A DNA stretch of 18,849 nucleotides, from the NCBI GenBank assembly GCA_027576995.1, contig JANBQC010000550.1, positions 1 to 18,849 on the forward strand, given 5' to 3'. The notes beneath the pieces were generated by a model. The model saw only the letters and a program-made list of their open reading frames with translations, was not told where the DNA came from and ran no database searches. This document shows positions 10,823 to 18,849 of the stretch, piece by piece. How positions within the stretch are numbered: the stretch's first letter is position 1; every line of letters begins with the position of its first letter. Made by a program: the position numbers and the translations under genes. Origin of the DNA: Dimargaris cristalligena (Eukaryota; Kickxellomycota; Dimargaritomycetes; Dimargaritales; Dimargaritaceae).

Positions 10823-11384
10823 TTAGTTGTTATTGGCAAGGTTATGGTGATCCTGGTCATAAACACTCAATAACAAACAGACTTTGTTGCACTTGGTCAT
10901 GTAGTCATTAAGGAAGCCTATATACTGAACCATTTGAAGATCTTCAGAGTCAGTAGGCATGACAAGCATCTCAGATTGATCTAGAGGCAGTGTCCTTATC
11001 AAAAAGGACCATCAGGAGAGACTGGTACTGCATCTACAAGGAGCTGATATGGTTGGGGTTGGCTAGATAGTTCCAAAAGTCTGGTAGACCCTCCATATCA
11101 AGTGGCTTGACCATAGCCACCTTCCTGGTTGTTGTTCCACCAGGAAACCAGATGAATTAGCATGTCAGTCTGTAACTGTGGCCACAGAGTTGTTTAGTAA
11201 GGTTTGCATTGCCACCTACCTTGATGGGGCTACAGTAGTCCAGTTTAGTTGTGGAAATTGGTGTGGTTTTTGGTAAGGAAATACCAGAGGATACACTAGT
11301 GGGTGGTGTCCCAATACCATACAGAGCCCTTCAGTACTCAGCCACAGTCATGCAGACAGGCAGGGAACTGGGGTTAGTGTTGGG
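10823..11384 (-). pseudogene. decayed coding relic of unknown family
   Basis: From 11384 down to 11034 one minus-strand frame reads about 116 codons with two internal stops (TGA and TAA). Its protein-like sequence includes TTKLDYCSPIKVGG, FPGGTTTRKVAMVKPLDMEG and LPDFWNYL. A second frame, 10969-10823, gives 48 codons including QMVQYIGFLNDYMTKCNK. Codon content looks coding rather than random, and the location inside the CpG-poor block suggests a mobile-element protein. I do not recognise the family. Structural (gag-like) or accessory protein is only a guess. Confidence 0.25.
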
Positions 11385-12784
11385 TCAAGCTATGGGTGAT
11401 CCATCCTGATATTTGGGTTGTCAGGCTGGATCTATACTAACCAGTGAGGTTTTTAATTTTGTCACATGCCAATTACAATACCTTCTACTCATCAATGTTC
11501 CTGGGCCAGGTCTGTGAGAACCCCAGTGGGTGATTCCTTAGTAGTGGGTTGGAAACACAGATGAATAGGGGTATTATGTACTCCCTTTTGGGGCTCCACT
11601 TTGCTCAAGGGGACTGATCAGGTGCTGGTGGGCTTAGTATTGTTGAAAATCTAATATAATACTTGTAAATATATATAAGCAATATGTAGTATATGGCTAG
11701 TGAATAAGAGTTAAAAACTAATAAACCAAGGAATCAATGAGTACAACTAGCACACTTTCATTTGGCCTATTAGTATTCTCTGATAAGGTTGAGTAAGGGA
11801 CTATATATATTGTTATTAACACTAATGTATGTATATAACCCACTCTAGTCTGCCATTGGCACTTCTGGGGTTATAGCCTCAGTTATTTCAATGGAATCCA
11901 GGGAGGCTGGGTTGCTGCAGTGGCCAGGGCTGGTCCCTGCTCTAGCTGTAGGTATAACAGTAGCCAAGATATTAGTCTTTGGCTTCAGCTTTGGCACATT
12001 AGCCTGGGGTTTTTTGATAGTGTGGGAGTGGTGTTTTTTATTGAAATTACCCCGGCTATGGGCCACTGACTGGCCAGCATTAGCAACTGCAACCCCACAC
12101 TTAATTTGTTGGCTCTGGCCCCTGGTAGCTTAAGTGAACTATATGAGATATTGGGTTAAAAAAAAATAGGCAATAACCAACGTATAGCCAAATGGGTAGG
12201 GTATAATAATATAGCCATGAGTAGTATTAAAAGAAGGTTGATGCAATTACCTTTGGAGCAAGAGGTTTGGCAGAAGTAACTTGACAAGCACAAGAAGAAG
12301 TGGTAGAGCTCATGTAGTTAGGAATGTGAGTCAACATGGTTCTCATCACATATTAGTATATTGATTGAAAAAAAATGCTACACATGAATAAGAGATTTAG
12401 TTACTATGTATCAGGGTGCCAGTCATGTCAGAGGGAATGTGACTTTGGTTAGTGTAGTAAGGTAATTGGTGCTAGATTCCTTACTTGAGATTTATTGGAA
12501 GGGGGAAGGGATTGGTGAGTATGTGAATTGATAGAGAAATCAAAAGGGCTGGTGGGCTTACAATTTGGCAGAGGCTGTATCTGGCTAGAGATTGGGAAAT
12601 AGCACTCACAAGTAGGTAGGTGGGTGGTATGACGAAGGGGTGTAAATGAAAGGCCCAATTCTGAAGTATTTATACTGCTCTGGACAATACAGCTATAATT
12701 TGAAAATAGGGGATAGTAATGCTGGAGAGTAAGCTGAGTCTACAAATGTAATGGAAATGCCTATTGTTTCAAAAATATATTAGT
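11385..12784. other. repeat-like stretch without a supportable gene
   Basis: A minus-strand frame at 12133-11845 encodes a basic, histidine/lysine-rich peptide (NFNKKHHSHTIKKPQ) without a good start, and may belong to the same decayed element as 10,823-11,384. An upstream minus-strand segment near 12,350-12,250 ends in a GTAATT donor-like site, so a spliced relic is conceivable. Nothing is strong enough to call a gene. Confidence 0.25.
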
Positions 12785-13026
12785 ATGATGCATCTACTGT
12801 GCATTATGGTTCTGCATTTGCTGCTGCTCAATTTTTATATTGACTTGCACTCTGGAAGAGCTCTGCACAGTGTTTACTGTTCAAAGTGCTTACTGAAGGA
12901 AAAAACAGATATTGGACATGGGATGCATCCAATGATGCAGCACATCCTTCACCAGGGAGGAGGGGTATCAACCAACAATACAAACATCTATTGTAGCCTA
13001 TTACTCCACACTTTACCTCCAAGTAA

Positions 13027-13741
13027 CGAATATGAGCCATAATGGGGACTTTGAAGATAGCCAAATCAAAAATTAATGGTGCAAAATTAGATTTTTTATT
13101 GAGGCAACCGCTCTATGAAGCACTTCAGTATGTTCATTACCAATGAAGATATCCATATTGTATGTACCTTCTGTCAGTTTTCAATGGATTTCTTTACCAA
13201 TGGTACAAGCCAAATAATTTACTCGCAATTCAATGGAGTTGCCTACCCTACTTGGGGCTTCTTTATATAGCCTATAACTTGGCCCCAAGTTGACAGTGAC
13301 TACGAAATCAAGGCAGTATATTTAAGACTGGCTACTACCTTTTGGAACCTCTGACTTATTATGCACTATTTGATCCAGGTGGTGGGATATCATTGCAGCA
13401 TCTTGGCATATCAGTTCAAACTATACGCACAGAAGAGGGTATGATCTATTACTACTAACGATACCTTAAAATGGCCCAACAAACATCGAAAATCCATTAT
13501 TAAAGGGTGGTTGGGAGTGGCCGACTAGCTATTTAGTCTCTGCATGGCAGTAAGGAATAGACAATACTGATAGCCCTTCTTCCGGGTATTGCATTCCAAG
13601 GCATTTTTCTCAAGTAAAATAGATAATAGTTGCCGCTACTAGCTTAGTTACATAGCTAGGTCCTTATTTCAGCTGATATTGGCCTAGTCTGTTTGGGGAG
13701 GGAAGGTATAGTATACCCGTGTAAGACTGCCTCTGTGAACC
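13027..13741. other. non-coding stretch between the CpG-poor block and the candidate LTR
   Basis: Many stops in all frames and no recognisable protein motif. CpGs reappear at low frequency. No RNA gene was seen. Confidence 0.4.
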
Positions 13742-14139
13742 TGTAAATACTGTAGCACTGGGGGTACCCAGCACTAGTCAGACAATATATATATTCAAAC
13801 ATCCAACCAGGCCACTAATGGTATCCACTCTACCTCTATCCCCAGTACACCTTGGAGACTCTACAAGGGTACTGACGGGCCTATCCAGGCCGCATGGATA
13901 ATACGAACCATCCAGTGAGTACCGTTCAAGTCTATATGCGCCTAGCTGGTTCTTGAATTACCCCAGTATAAAAGGAACAGTTGGCTATCCCAGAGACGGG
14001 TCCTCAGATGATTATTGCTCCTATACAATATCCTTCATTATCTACATTCGCTACTTTAATATCCATACCTACTAGGGCCGCTAACAATAAAACTGGCCTT
14101 TCTAAACACATCTACACTCGCTCAAACTCATTCTTAACA
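13742..14139 (+). mobile_element. candidate solo LTR
   Basis: The segment starts TGTAAATA and ends TTAACA, so the termini form a short imperfect inverted repeat with TG...CA ends. It is flanked by the 4-bp direct repeat AACC (13738-13741 and 14140-14143), as expected for a target-site duplication. Inside, in the right order, are a TATA box (TATAAAAG, 13967-13974) and AATAAA (14086-14091), which would delimit U3, R and U5. No adjacent internal element was found, so it would be a solo LTR left by recombination. The 4-bp duplication alone is weak evidence. An alternative TG start at 13751 has no matching duplication. Confidence 0.45.
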
Positions 14140-14773
14140 AACCCAACGGTAGGTATGTGTAATTTGTATGTTTTTTGGGGTAGCCATTTTCTAAGATAAT
14201 GGTATCGTAGTCAGTAAATAAGCGTTTATTAGATATGCTGTAGCATAGTATATCCTTCTAATGACGTCCTTTCTTTGTAATAGGCCAAGCGCCAATTGTA
14301 CCTATATTGCATTTATATATTTTGTTAATATGACAACACATATTAAATATAGTATACAGGGCTCCATCGTTTATATTCTAGAAAAATGCATGAACCTACT
14401 GAAAATTTGCCCGATTAGTTAATCCATATAAATATTATTAAAGGTACCCCATTTAGTACAAGTCTTCGACATTAACAACGGTAGTCCTGGAGACTTGCTC
14501 TTCTATACATATGGGTGGAATTCAGTGCAGCTGTATAAGGTTTTGGATGATACGCGCATGGGAAAAATATGAGAGACCCATTATTAACTAATAGTTTTTG
14601 CCTCGTCCAACTGATTTATCGTTATACAGCCTGGTTGAACCTTTCCCATATATATTTATCACAAAATAAGATAAATATATAATAAAGCATGGCGCCATTC
14701 CAAAGTATTTTTAGAGATGCATAGCCCAGGTTTACAGCCGAATAGGGAATGCAGAATGAGGCTACCCCCAGAT
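14140..14773. other. AT-rich intergenic region downstream of gene C
   Basis: No gene was seen. The part near gene C is its 3' flank (gene C is on the minus strand) and contains the 12-bp inverted repeat at 14649-14681. No AATAAA was seen on the minus strand close to the gene C stop. Confidence 0.4.
14649..14681. repeat. 12-bp perfect inverted repeat
   Basis: TATATATTTATC (14649-14660) and GATAAATATATA (14670-14681) are exact reverse complements separated by 9 nt. The repeat lies about 93 nt past the gene C stop codon and could form a hairpin in its 3' UTR. AT-only composition makes chance formation easier. Confidence 0.5.
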
Positions 14774-16358
14774 TCATTCCATGGCACTAAATGTATATTG
14801 GATGACATTGGCCTTCCAGAGCAGAGGTTCGACAACCGTGAACCCAAAGCCTTCAGTATCATTTAGTCTGAATTGCTTAAGGTCAAACAAAACGTCCTGA
14901 CAAAGTCCCTCCATTTCAAAGTCCCCAATATCTGATAACAGGAGACCATCTTCATTGCGGAGATCTTCAGCAACCAGACCTAGGCTTCCGGCATTTTGGT
15001 TGAAGAAAGTGTGAGCCCTAATTAAGTTGTACCGGCGCAAGCATGGCAGGAATACATCACCGAACTCTAGGTAGCCCTCCCCCATAGGATCCATAAATTC
15101 TTCTTCCCGGTTGACTTGATTCCAGAAATACGCAATCTCAGCTTGGATGACGGCCTGAGTCTTGCTATCGGTGACTGTGGCCACTTGGGGAGCTTCGGCA
15201 AACCTACTTGCGGCCAGGATGGCACCAAGACGGGCCTGCAGGGGACGTGAATTCATTTGGGAATTGACTTGTAGGGCATTTCGGGGGGCCAAGGAGCTTT
15301 CGAAGTACTTCTGTACTTTATCGAAACTGGTATGCGTGTACAAGTACCATGTTACATGGGACAGGACCATACGGTACATGTACGGCAAAGCCTCCGCGAT
15401 ATTATTCTGAGCAACTCGTTGGCAAGGCTCGGGAAAGAGATCTGCAATCGATTTACCAACCTCAATCACGTACTCGTAGCCAAACAAGGTCGCCAAGAAA
15501 TTGGTAAATTCCTCGGTGGTGAGATTCTCGGCCAGGGTAAATATTGGGAAGTTGACTTGCAATAAATCCTTGGTGAGTGGCTCAACCAGTAGCATCCGAG
15601 TGGGCCCAACTTGGCCAATTTGGGTAGCAGATAATACGGCGTGGCGGTTCATCCAAGTAATGGAATGGGTATTGGACTGCATGAACTCTTTAAAGGCCAC
15701 TATAGTCGCGTGCTTGGTAAGATTCATCACATCGTGGGCGATGCTTTGGCCCTTAGTGATATCCGTTGCAGAATTGCCTCTAGTTTGAGCCTCGGTAGTG
15801 GGCGGCTCCTGGATTTTTTGAACCAAACCCCTAGCCAAAAGCGGCGCCTGTCATATCGGTGACGGTTAATAGATAAATCAATGCCCCAAAATAAATCAGG
15901 AACAGCAATGGATATTGTAAAAAAGAAGCGGCTTAGATTAGATGTCAAGCCCCGATTAAAGTTTTAACACATAGACGAAACGACCCCTTACCTCACATCG
16001 GATCATCAATGTCTAATGTATTTTTTATCATTAATGCTGAAGCCTGATTGTAAATGCTAGGACTATTTGATCATGTACATAAAGACGGAACTGTGTCATA
16101 GTGGGTCCAAAGTTAACTTACAGCTTTGCAAGTCGTCACTTGAATATTTTCGCGCCATGCCCTACTGACCGTGCTCATTTGCATTTGCGCATACCCGTCG
16201 AGGTATAAAGCTATCATTCTCTTCAATTCGGTAGGAAGCGCGTTGAATTTATCGCTAGGCATGTGTTCGGAGGTGCCGCCATCTGTAGGTATAGCTCCAG
16301 CATGCTGGAAAGCTAGCGCAAAGATGGAAGCCAGGTGGACAGTAAAGGCGAGTTTCAT
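14774..16358 (-). CDS. signal-peptide/F-box-like protein (gene C)
   Basis: Exon 1 is 16358-16122 (79 codons). Phase-0 intron 15848-16121 follows (donor GTAAGT, acceptor CAG), then exon 2, 15847-14774, ending in TGA: 436 aa. The open frame extends three codons upstream, but its first codon is TTG, so the ATG at 16358 is chosen. A good signal peptide is visible (LAFTVHLASIFALAF, likely cut near AGA-IP at 22/23). An F-box-like segment runs from L41-P42-T-E-L to residue 79 and includes a SRAWR motif typical of the F-box third helix. Exon 2 has AFKEF, NFPIFTLAEN near 178, LFGYEY, TWYLY and RLGAILAAS, matching gene A and the relic at 844-1573 in order. No catalytic motif is seen. It may be an exported member of an F-box-like family. 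A cytosolic SCF role would need the signal to be non-functional. Confidence 0.8.
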
Positions 16359-16683
16359 CGTGTTCAAATATAGCTTACGATAAATTGGGGGTGCGGAAAG
16401 GGAATGACTAGAACCGAAAAAGGTATGTAGGAATAGGAGAGTGGGTCTGTGGTGAGGGTTGCGATCAACTGAAGATAGGCAGTGTGCCCTGCATTTATAG
16501 TTTTAAACCTCTTTGAAGAATATAGGTATAGGGTATTGGAAATATAGATTTGATGGTAAACGCAAGTGCCTTCAGATACAACTAAAAAGATTTAAAGAAG
16601 AGAGAAAGAGCCGCAAGGGGTAAGGCTAGATTCCCGTGGTAAGTTTTATTGAGTTAGATAATTTGTTTTTAAAAAACGCATTA
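16359..16683. other. upstream region of gene C
   Basis: This is the likely promoter and leader of gene C, read leftward. No gene was seen. The stretch is AT-rich and ends at the possible outer edge of the copia LTR. Confidence 0.4.
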
Positions 16684-17247
16684 TGTTAATAGAGGGGAAA
16701 GAAAAATTTTCCCGTAAAAATATTACTTTCCCCGAAGTAGAAAGGAAAAATTTCCATGCGAAAATTTGTTTCTCTATCATTCTCCTTCTTTTATTCCTTC
16801 CTACCATCCGACCCTATTAGTTTATTCTATATTTACTATCAAAATTTGTCTCTGCTGTATTTTTTACACTCGTGTACAACGGCTTTTCGGTTATTGCAGA
16901 CCATGGACTTATCCAATTGGCGTAATAAGCATTGCCAATAAATAACAAAACGTTGATGGCATCTATCAATGATAATAGCAGTTATAATGATTAGGATAAA
17001 GTCCTGGGTAAAGAAGGATATGAGAGAAGTTCATTCAGGCTATATAATGAAAAATCCATTGGATGAGACCAATATTACTGGCTAAAAGCTATTCTTACAT
17101 ATATTCACCCATGCATGTATTATGTAAACCCCTATACACCTGGTTTGAATTTCACCCATATAGTAAAGGCTAGAATATAGTCCAGACTATAGGATGAGCC
17201 AATTACAGAGATGGAATCAGTCGGATGGGGGAAATGAATTTCCAACA
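16684..17247 (-). mobile_element. 3' LTR of the decayed Ty1/copia element (far end uncertain)
   Basis: On the minus strand, the polypurine tract AAAGGGGAA (17256-17248) abuts the pol stop codon. Position 17247 then begins TGTTGGAAAT, a typical copia LTR start. The far end is not certain: reading down the minus strand, TTAACA ending at 16684 would give TG...CA termini and a length of 564 nt, but no target-site duplication can be checked because the 5' LTR is not in the window. Confidence 0.4.
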
Positions 17248-17255
17248 TTCCCCTT

Positions 17256-17972
17256 TCATTTATTATTGTCCCATCTAAAGAGCTGTAAACAGTAAGAAAA
17301 GGCTGGTAAACCAAGGGCTTTAGTTAGGAAGTCCTCCCTTTGTTTTTCACTTACTACCTTGTTTAGTTTTACTACTCCTTTTTCAATATAATCATGAATA
17401 AAGTGGTAACGAATATCTATATGTTTAGTTCGACTATGGTTTCCTGGATTGGTCACTATAGTGATGCTGGCTGTGGTGTCACAATCAATGGTCACAGTAG
17501 GTGCAGTTTCCCCTAGGAATTCCAGTAATGCCTTTAACTAGATTGCTTCTTTAATGGCTTTGGATAGGGTGATGTACTTAGCTTCAGCAGTGGACATGGC
17601 AATGATCTTTTGTTTCTTTGATGTCCAATTAATTAGTGAACCAGCCAAAATAAAAATAGACCTAGTGATTGACTTCCTATCAGTGGAGCTGTTTGCCCAG
17701 TCACTATCAGTGGCCCCCTCTAGTTACAGTTTGTCACTTGTTTTAAAGATAAGTCCACTATTTTTTATTCCTTTTAGGTACCTTAAAATGTGTTTCACAG
17801 CTTGCCAGTACTCAGAGGTTAGCCCAAAGTTGAATGCACTTAACCTGTTGATAGTGTAGGCTATGTCAGGCCTTATTGAGTTTACTAGATACATGAGGCT
17901 TCCAACTAAGTTGGCAAAAGGGATATCCTCTGTATCAAAATTAGAGTTGGCAGTGTTGCCTGGGTTAGCCAC
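17256..17972 (-). pseudogene. Ty1/copia retrotransposon pol remnant: end of reverse transcriptase and RNase H
   Basis: One minus-strand frame of 239 codons, broken by a TAA at 17726-17724 and a TAG at 17540-17538. It starts in the tail of the reverse transcriptase (LVGSLMYLVN, RPDIAYTINRLS, HILRYLKGI). It continues through RNase H motifs: TDSDWAN with a catalytic-type Asp, SLINWTSKKQ, STAEAKY with the Glu, and HSRTKHIDIRYHFI. It ends in a TGA next to the polypurine tract. Upstream, a stop and further decay remove the rest of pol; integrase and gag are not seen in the window. The TAG falls in the usual EAIWL motif, so it replaces tryptophan. The copy is inactive. Confidence 0.95.
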
Positions 17973-18849
17973 TCTTTATCCATTAAGAGTCCCAAGGATA
18001 GGCTTCTAATGGTAGGTAGGGCTTAGGCTTAGCTAAGCAGGCTACTAGTATTAGGATAGGGGCATAGTACTAACCAATAAAGGACAAGTGCAAGTAAATG
18101 CAAGGGACATGCAACAGGCACACTTACTAGTTAGTATGAGGGAGTGAGCATATATAGAGTTTATTGGAGTAAACTAGGGGGTAATAATAAGCTAAAGAAT
18201 CAAACCAGTCCCAGTGGGGCCCAGTTATATATACACAGGAACAGCTCCAGAGGGAGGTCCCAAGGGAAATGCTACTAAGACTAAGGTATAGGTAGATAAG
18301 GAATCTGACCAGACAGCTTTATATCTGGAAGACTCTCATGGGAACCAGAAGAGTCATTTGGATCAGCTGGTGGAGTATTTTGTGTGAAGCATTGGGGGTC
18401 AGAAGGAGAAGGGTTATAAAATAGATGATGATCCCATAGTACTGGGGGTAACTATGGGAGGGTTAATATGGTGCTATAAGGCCTAATAAGGATAGACAAT
18501 GGTTAAGTTAGGATTAGGTCAGATTAGGAGGGATGATAATAGTAAAAAGGAGGTAATTTGATTAATAGTTATGAGGTATATTATTGGTGAAATCACTAAA
18601 GCTTAATAATATCCAATACCCATCATAATATAATGTTATGCTGCCTCCCCAAGAACCACAAACTTTGGTGGCACCTATTCCCAGTATGGTGAACTTACCA
18701 CATTTTTTACCTACTTTTATTTTTTATCTATTTTTTGCACTTATCAGAAGTACGCCCCTGACGAGTGAATGAGCCCCTGCCCCTGACGAGTATGGTCATT
18801 TTTCCTCCATTTTCATTACTATATTGTTTTTTCTATTATTATATTTTAT
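17973..18849. other. CpG-free repeat-like sequence upstream of the copia remnant
   Basis: No CpG occurs from 17433 to 18752, and no intact frame is present. It should hold the more N-terminal part of the copia pol if the element were complete, but I could not recognise reverse transcriptase motifs, so it is deleted, rearranged or decayed. The end (18721-18849) is T-rich. Confidence 0.4.
18754..18791. repeat. 13-bp direct repeat
   Basis: GCCCCTGACGAGT occurs at 18754-18766 and again at 18779-18791, with 12 nt between. These copies carry the only CpGs in the surrounding 1.3 kb apart from one adjacent, so this end may lie outside the CpG-poor repeat. Confidence 0.6.

Larger units (their letters stand above)
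10434..13026. repeat. CpG-depleted block, probably ancient repeat sequence
   Basis: Reading line by line, I find only three CpG dinucleotides in about 2.6 kb (at 12053, 12181 and 12633), although C and G are otherwise common. The flanking genes are full of CpG. The block begins after the CpG at 10433 and ends at the CpG at 13027. It carries minus-strand coding relics (10,823-11,384 and possibly 11,845-12,133) but no intact gene, and no LTR or terminal repeat that I can identify. The likely explanation is CpG methylation and deamination of an old mobile element. Confidence 0.6.

Noticed and set aside
11891..12133. 80-codon hydrophobic plus-strand frame resembling a membrane protein
   Set aside because: It is antisense to a lysine/histidine-rich minus-strand frame in repeat-like DNA; hydrophobicity arises from the complementary codons.
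12785..13042. 85-codon plus-strand frame with a hydrophobic N-terminus and several cysteines
   Set aside because: It lies almost wholly in the CpG-poor repeat block, has no homology that I recognise and no other gene signal.
13981..14199. 72-codon plus-strand frame
   Set aside because: It runs through the candidate LTR and its polyadenylation signal and shows no domain.
16694..16733. 8-bp inverted repeat GGGGAAAG/CTTTCCCC
   Set aside because: Short arms with a 24-nt spacer in simple AT-rich sequence; not enough to call a structure.
1..18849. CRISPR array, bacterial operon or phage features
   Set aside because: No regularly spaced repeats and no bacterial gene organisation; genes are spliced and eukaryotic.

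Overview
The window reads as nuclear DNA from a filamentous, probably early-diverging fungus. This rests on spliced genes with fungal-type introns of about 185-275 nt and GTAAGT/GTAGGT donors, a COG6 Golgi-tether gene, a large fungal CHY zinc-finger protein, and decayed LTR retrotransposons. Expansion of F-box-like genes would fit a zoopagomycete such as a Dimargaritales mycoparasite, but that placement is inference and no marker here proves it.

Layout. 1-400 is AT-rich with no CpG before 319. About 400-1573 (+) is a broken copy of a gene family found twice more in the window. 1574-4186 (-) is a two-exon gene for a CCCH + CHY zinc-finger protein of 799 aa. 5024-6698 (+) is a two-exon gene for a signal-peptide/F-box-like protein (gene A, about 483 aa). 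7160-9980 (+) is COG6 in three exons (804 aa). 9981-14773 holds no convincing intact gene: it contains a 2.6 kb block almost without CpG (10,434-13,026), minus-strand coding relics and a candidate solo LTR (13,742-14,139). 14,774-16,358 (-) is a second signal-peptide/F-box-like gene (gene C, 436 aa). The right end, about 16,684-18,849, is a decayed Ty1/copia element read leftward, with RT tail, RNase H, polypurine tract and LTR start, followed by CpG-free sequence.

Main observation. Genes A and C and the relic at 844-1573 are diverged paralogues. A and C each start with an N-terminal hydrophobic signal, then an F-box-like segment. A phase-0 intron interrupts each exactly 39 residues from the start of the LPxEL motif. 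A long second exon shares NFPxxxLA, LFxY and W-R-L/Y-L-type motifs. F-box proteins normally act in cytosolic SCF ubiquitin ligases, so a secretory signal in front of an F-box suggests either exported effector-like proteins or a degenerate domain reused elsewhere.

The two housekeeping-type genes (COG6 and CHY) are CpG-rich. The repeat-rich blocks are almost CpG-free, which suggests CpG methylation and deamination focused on repeats. The genes do not form an operon or an obvious pathway.
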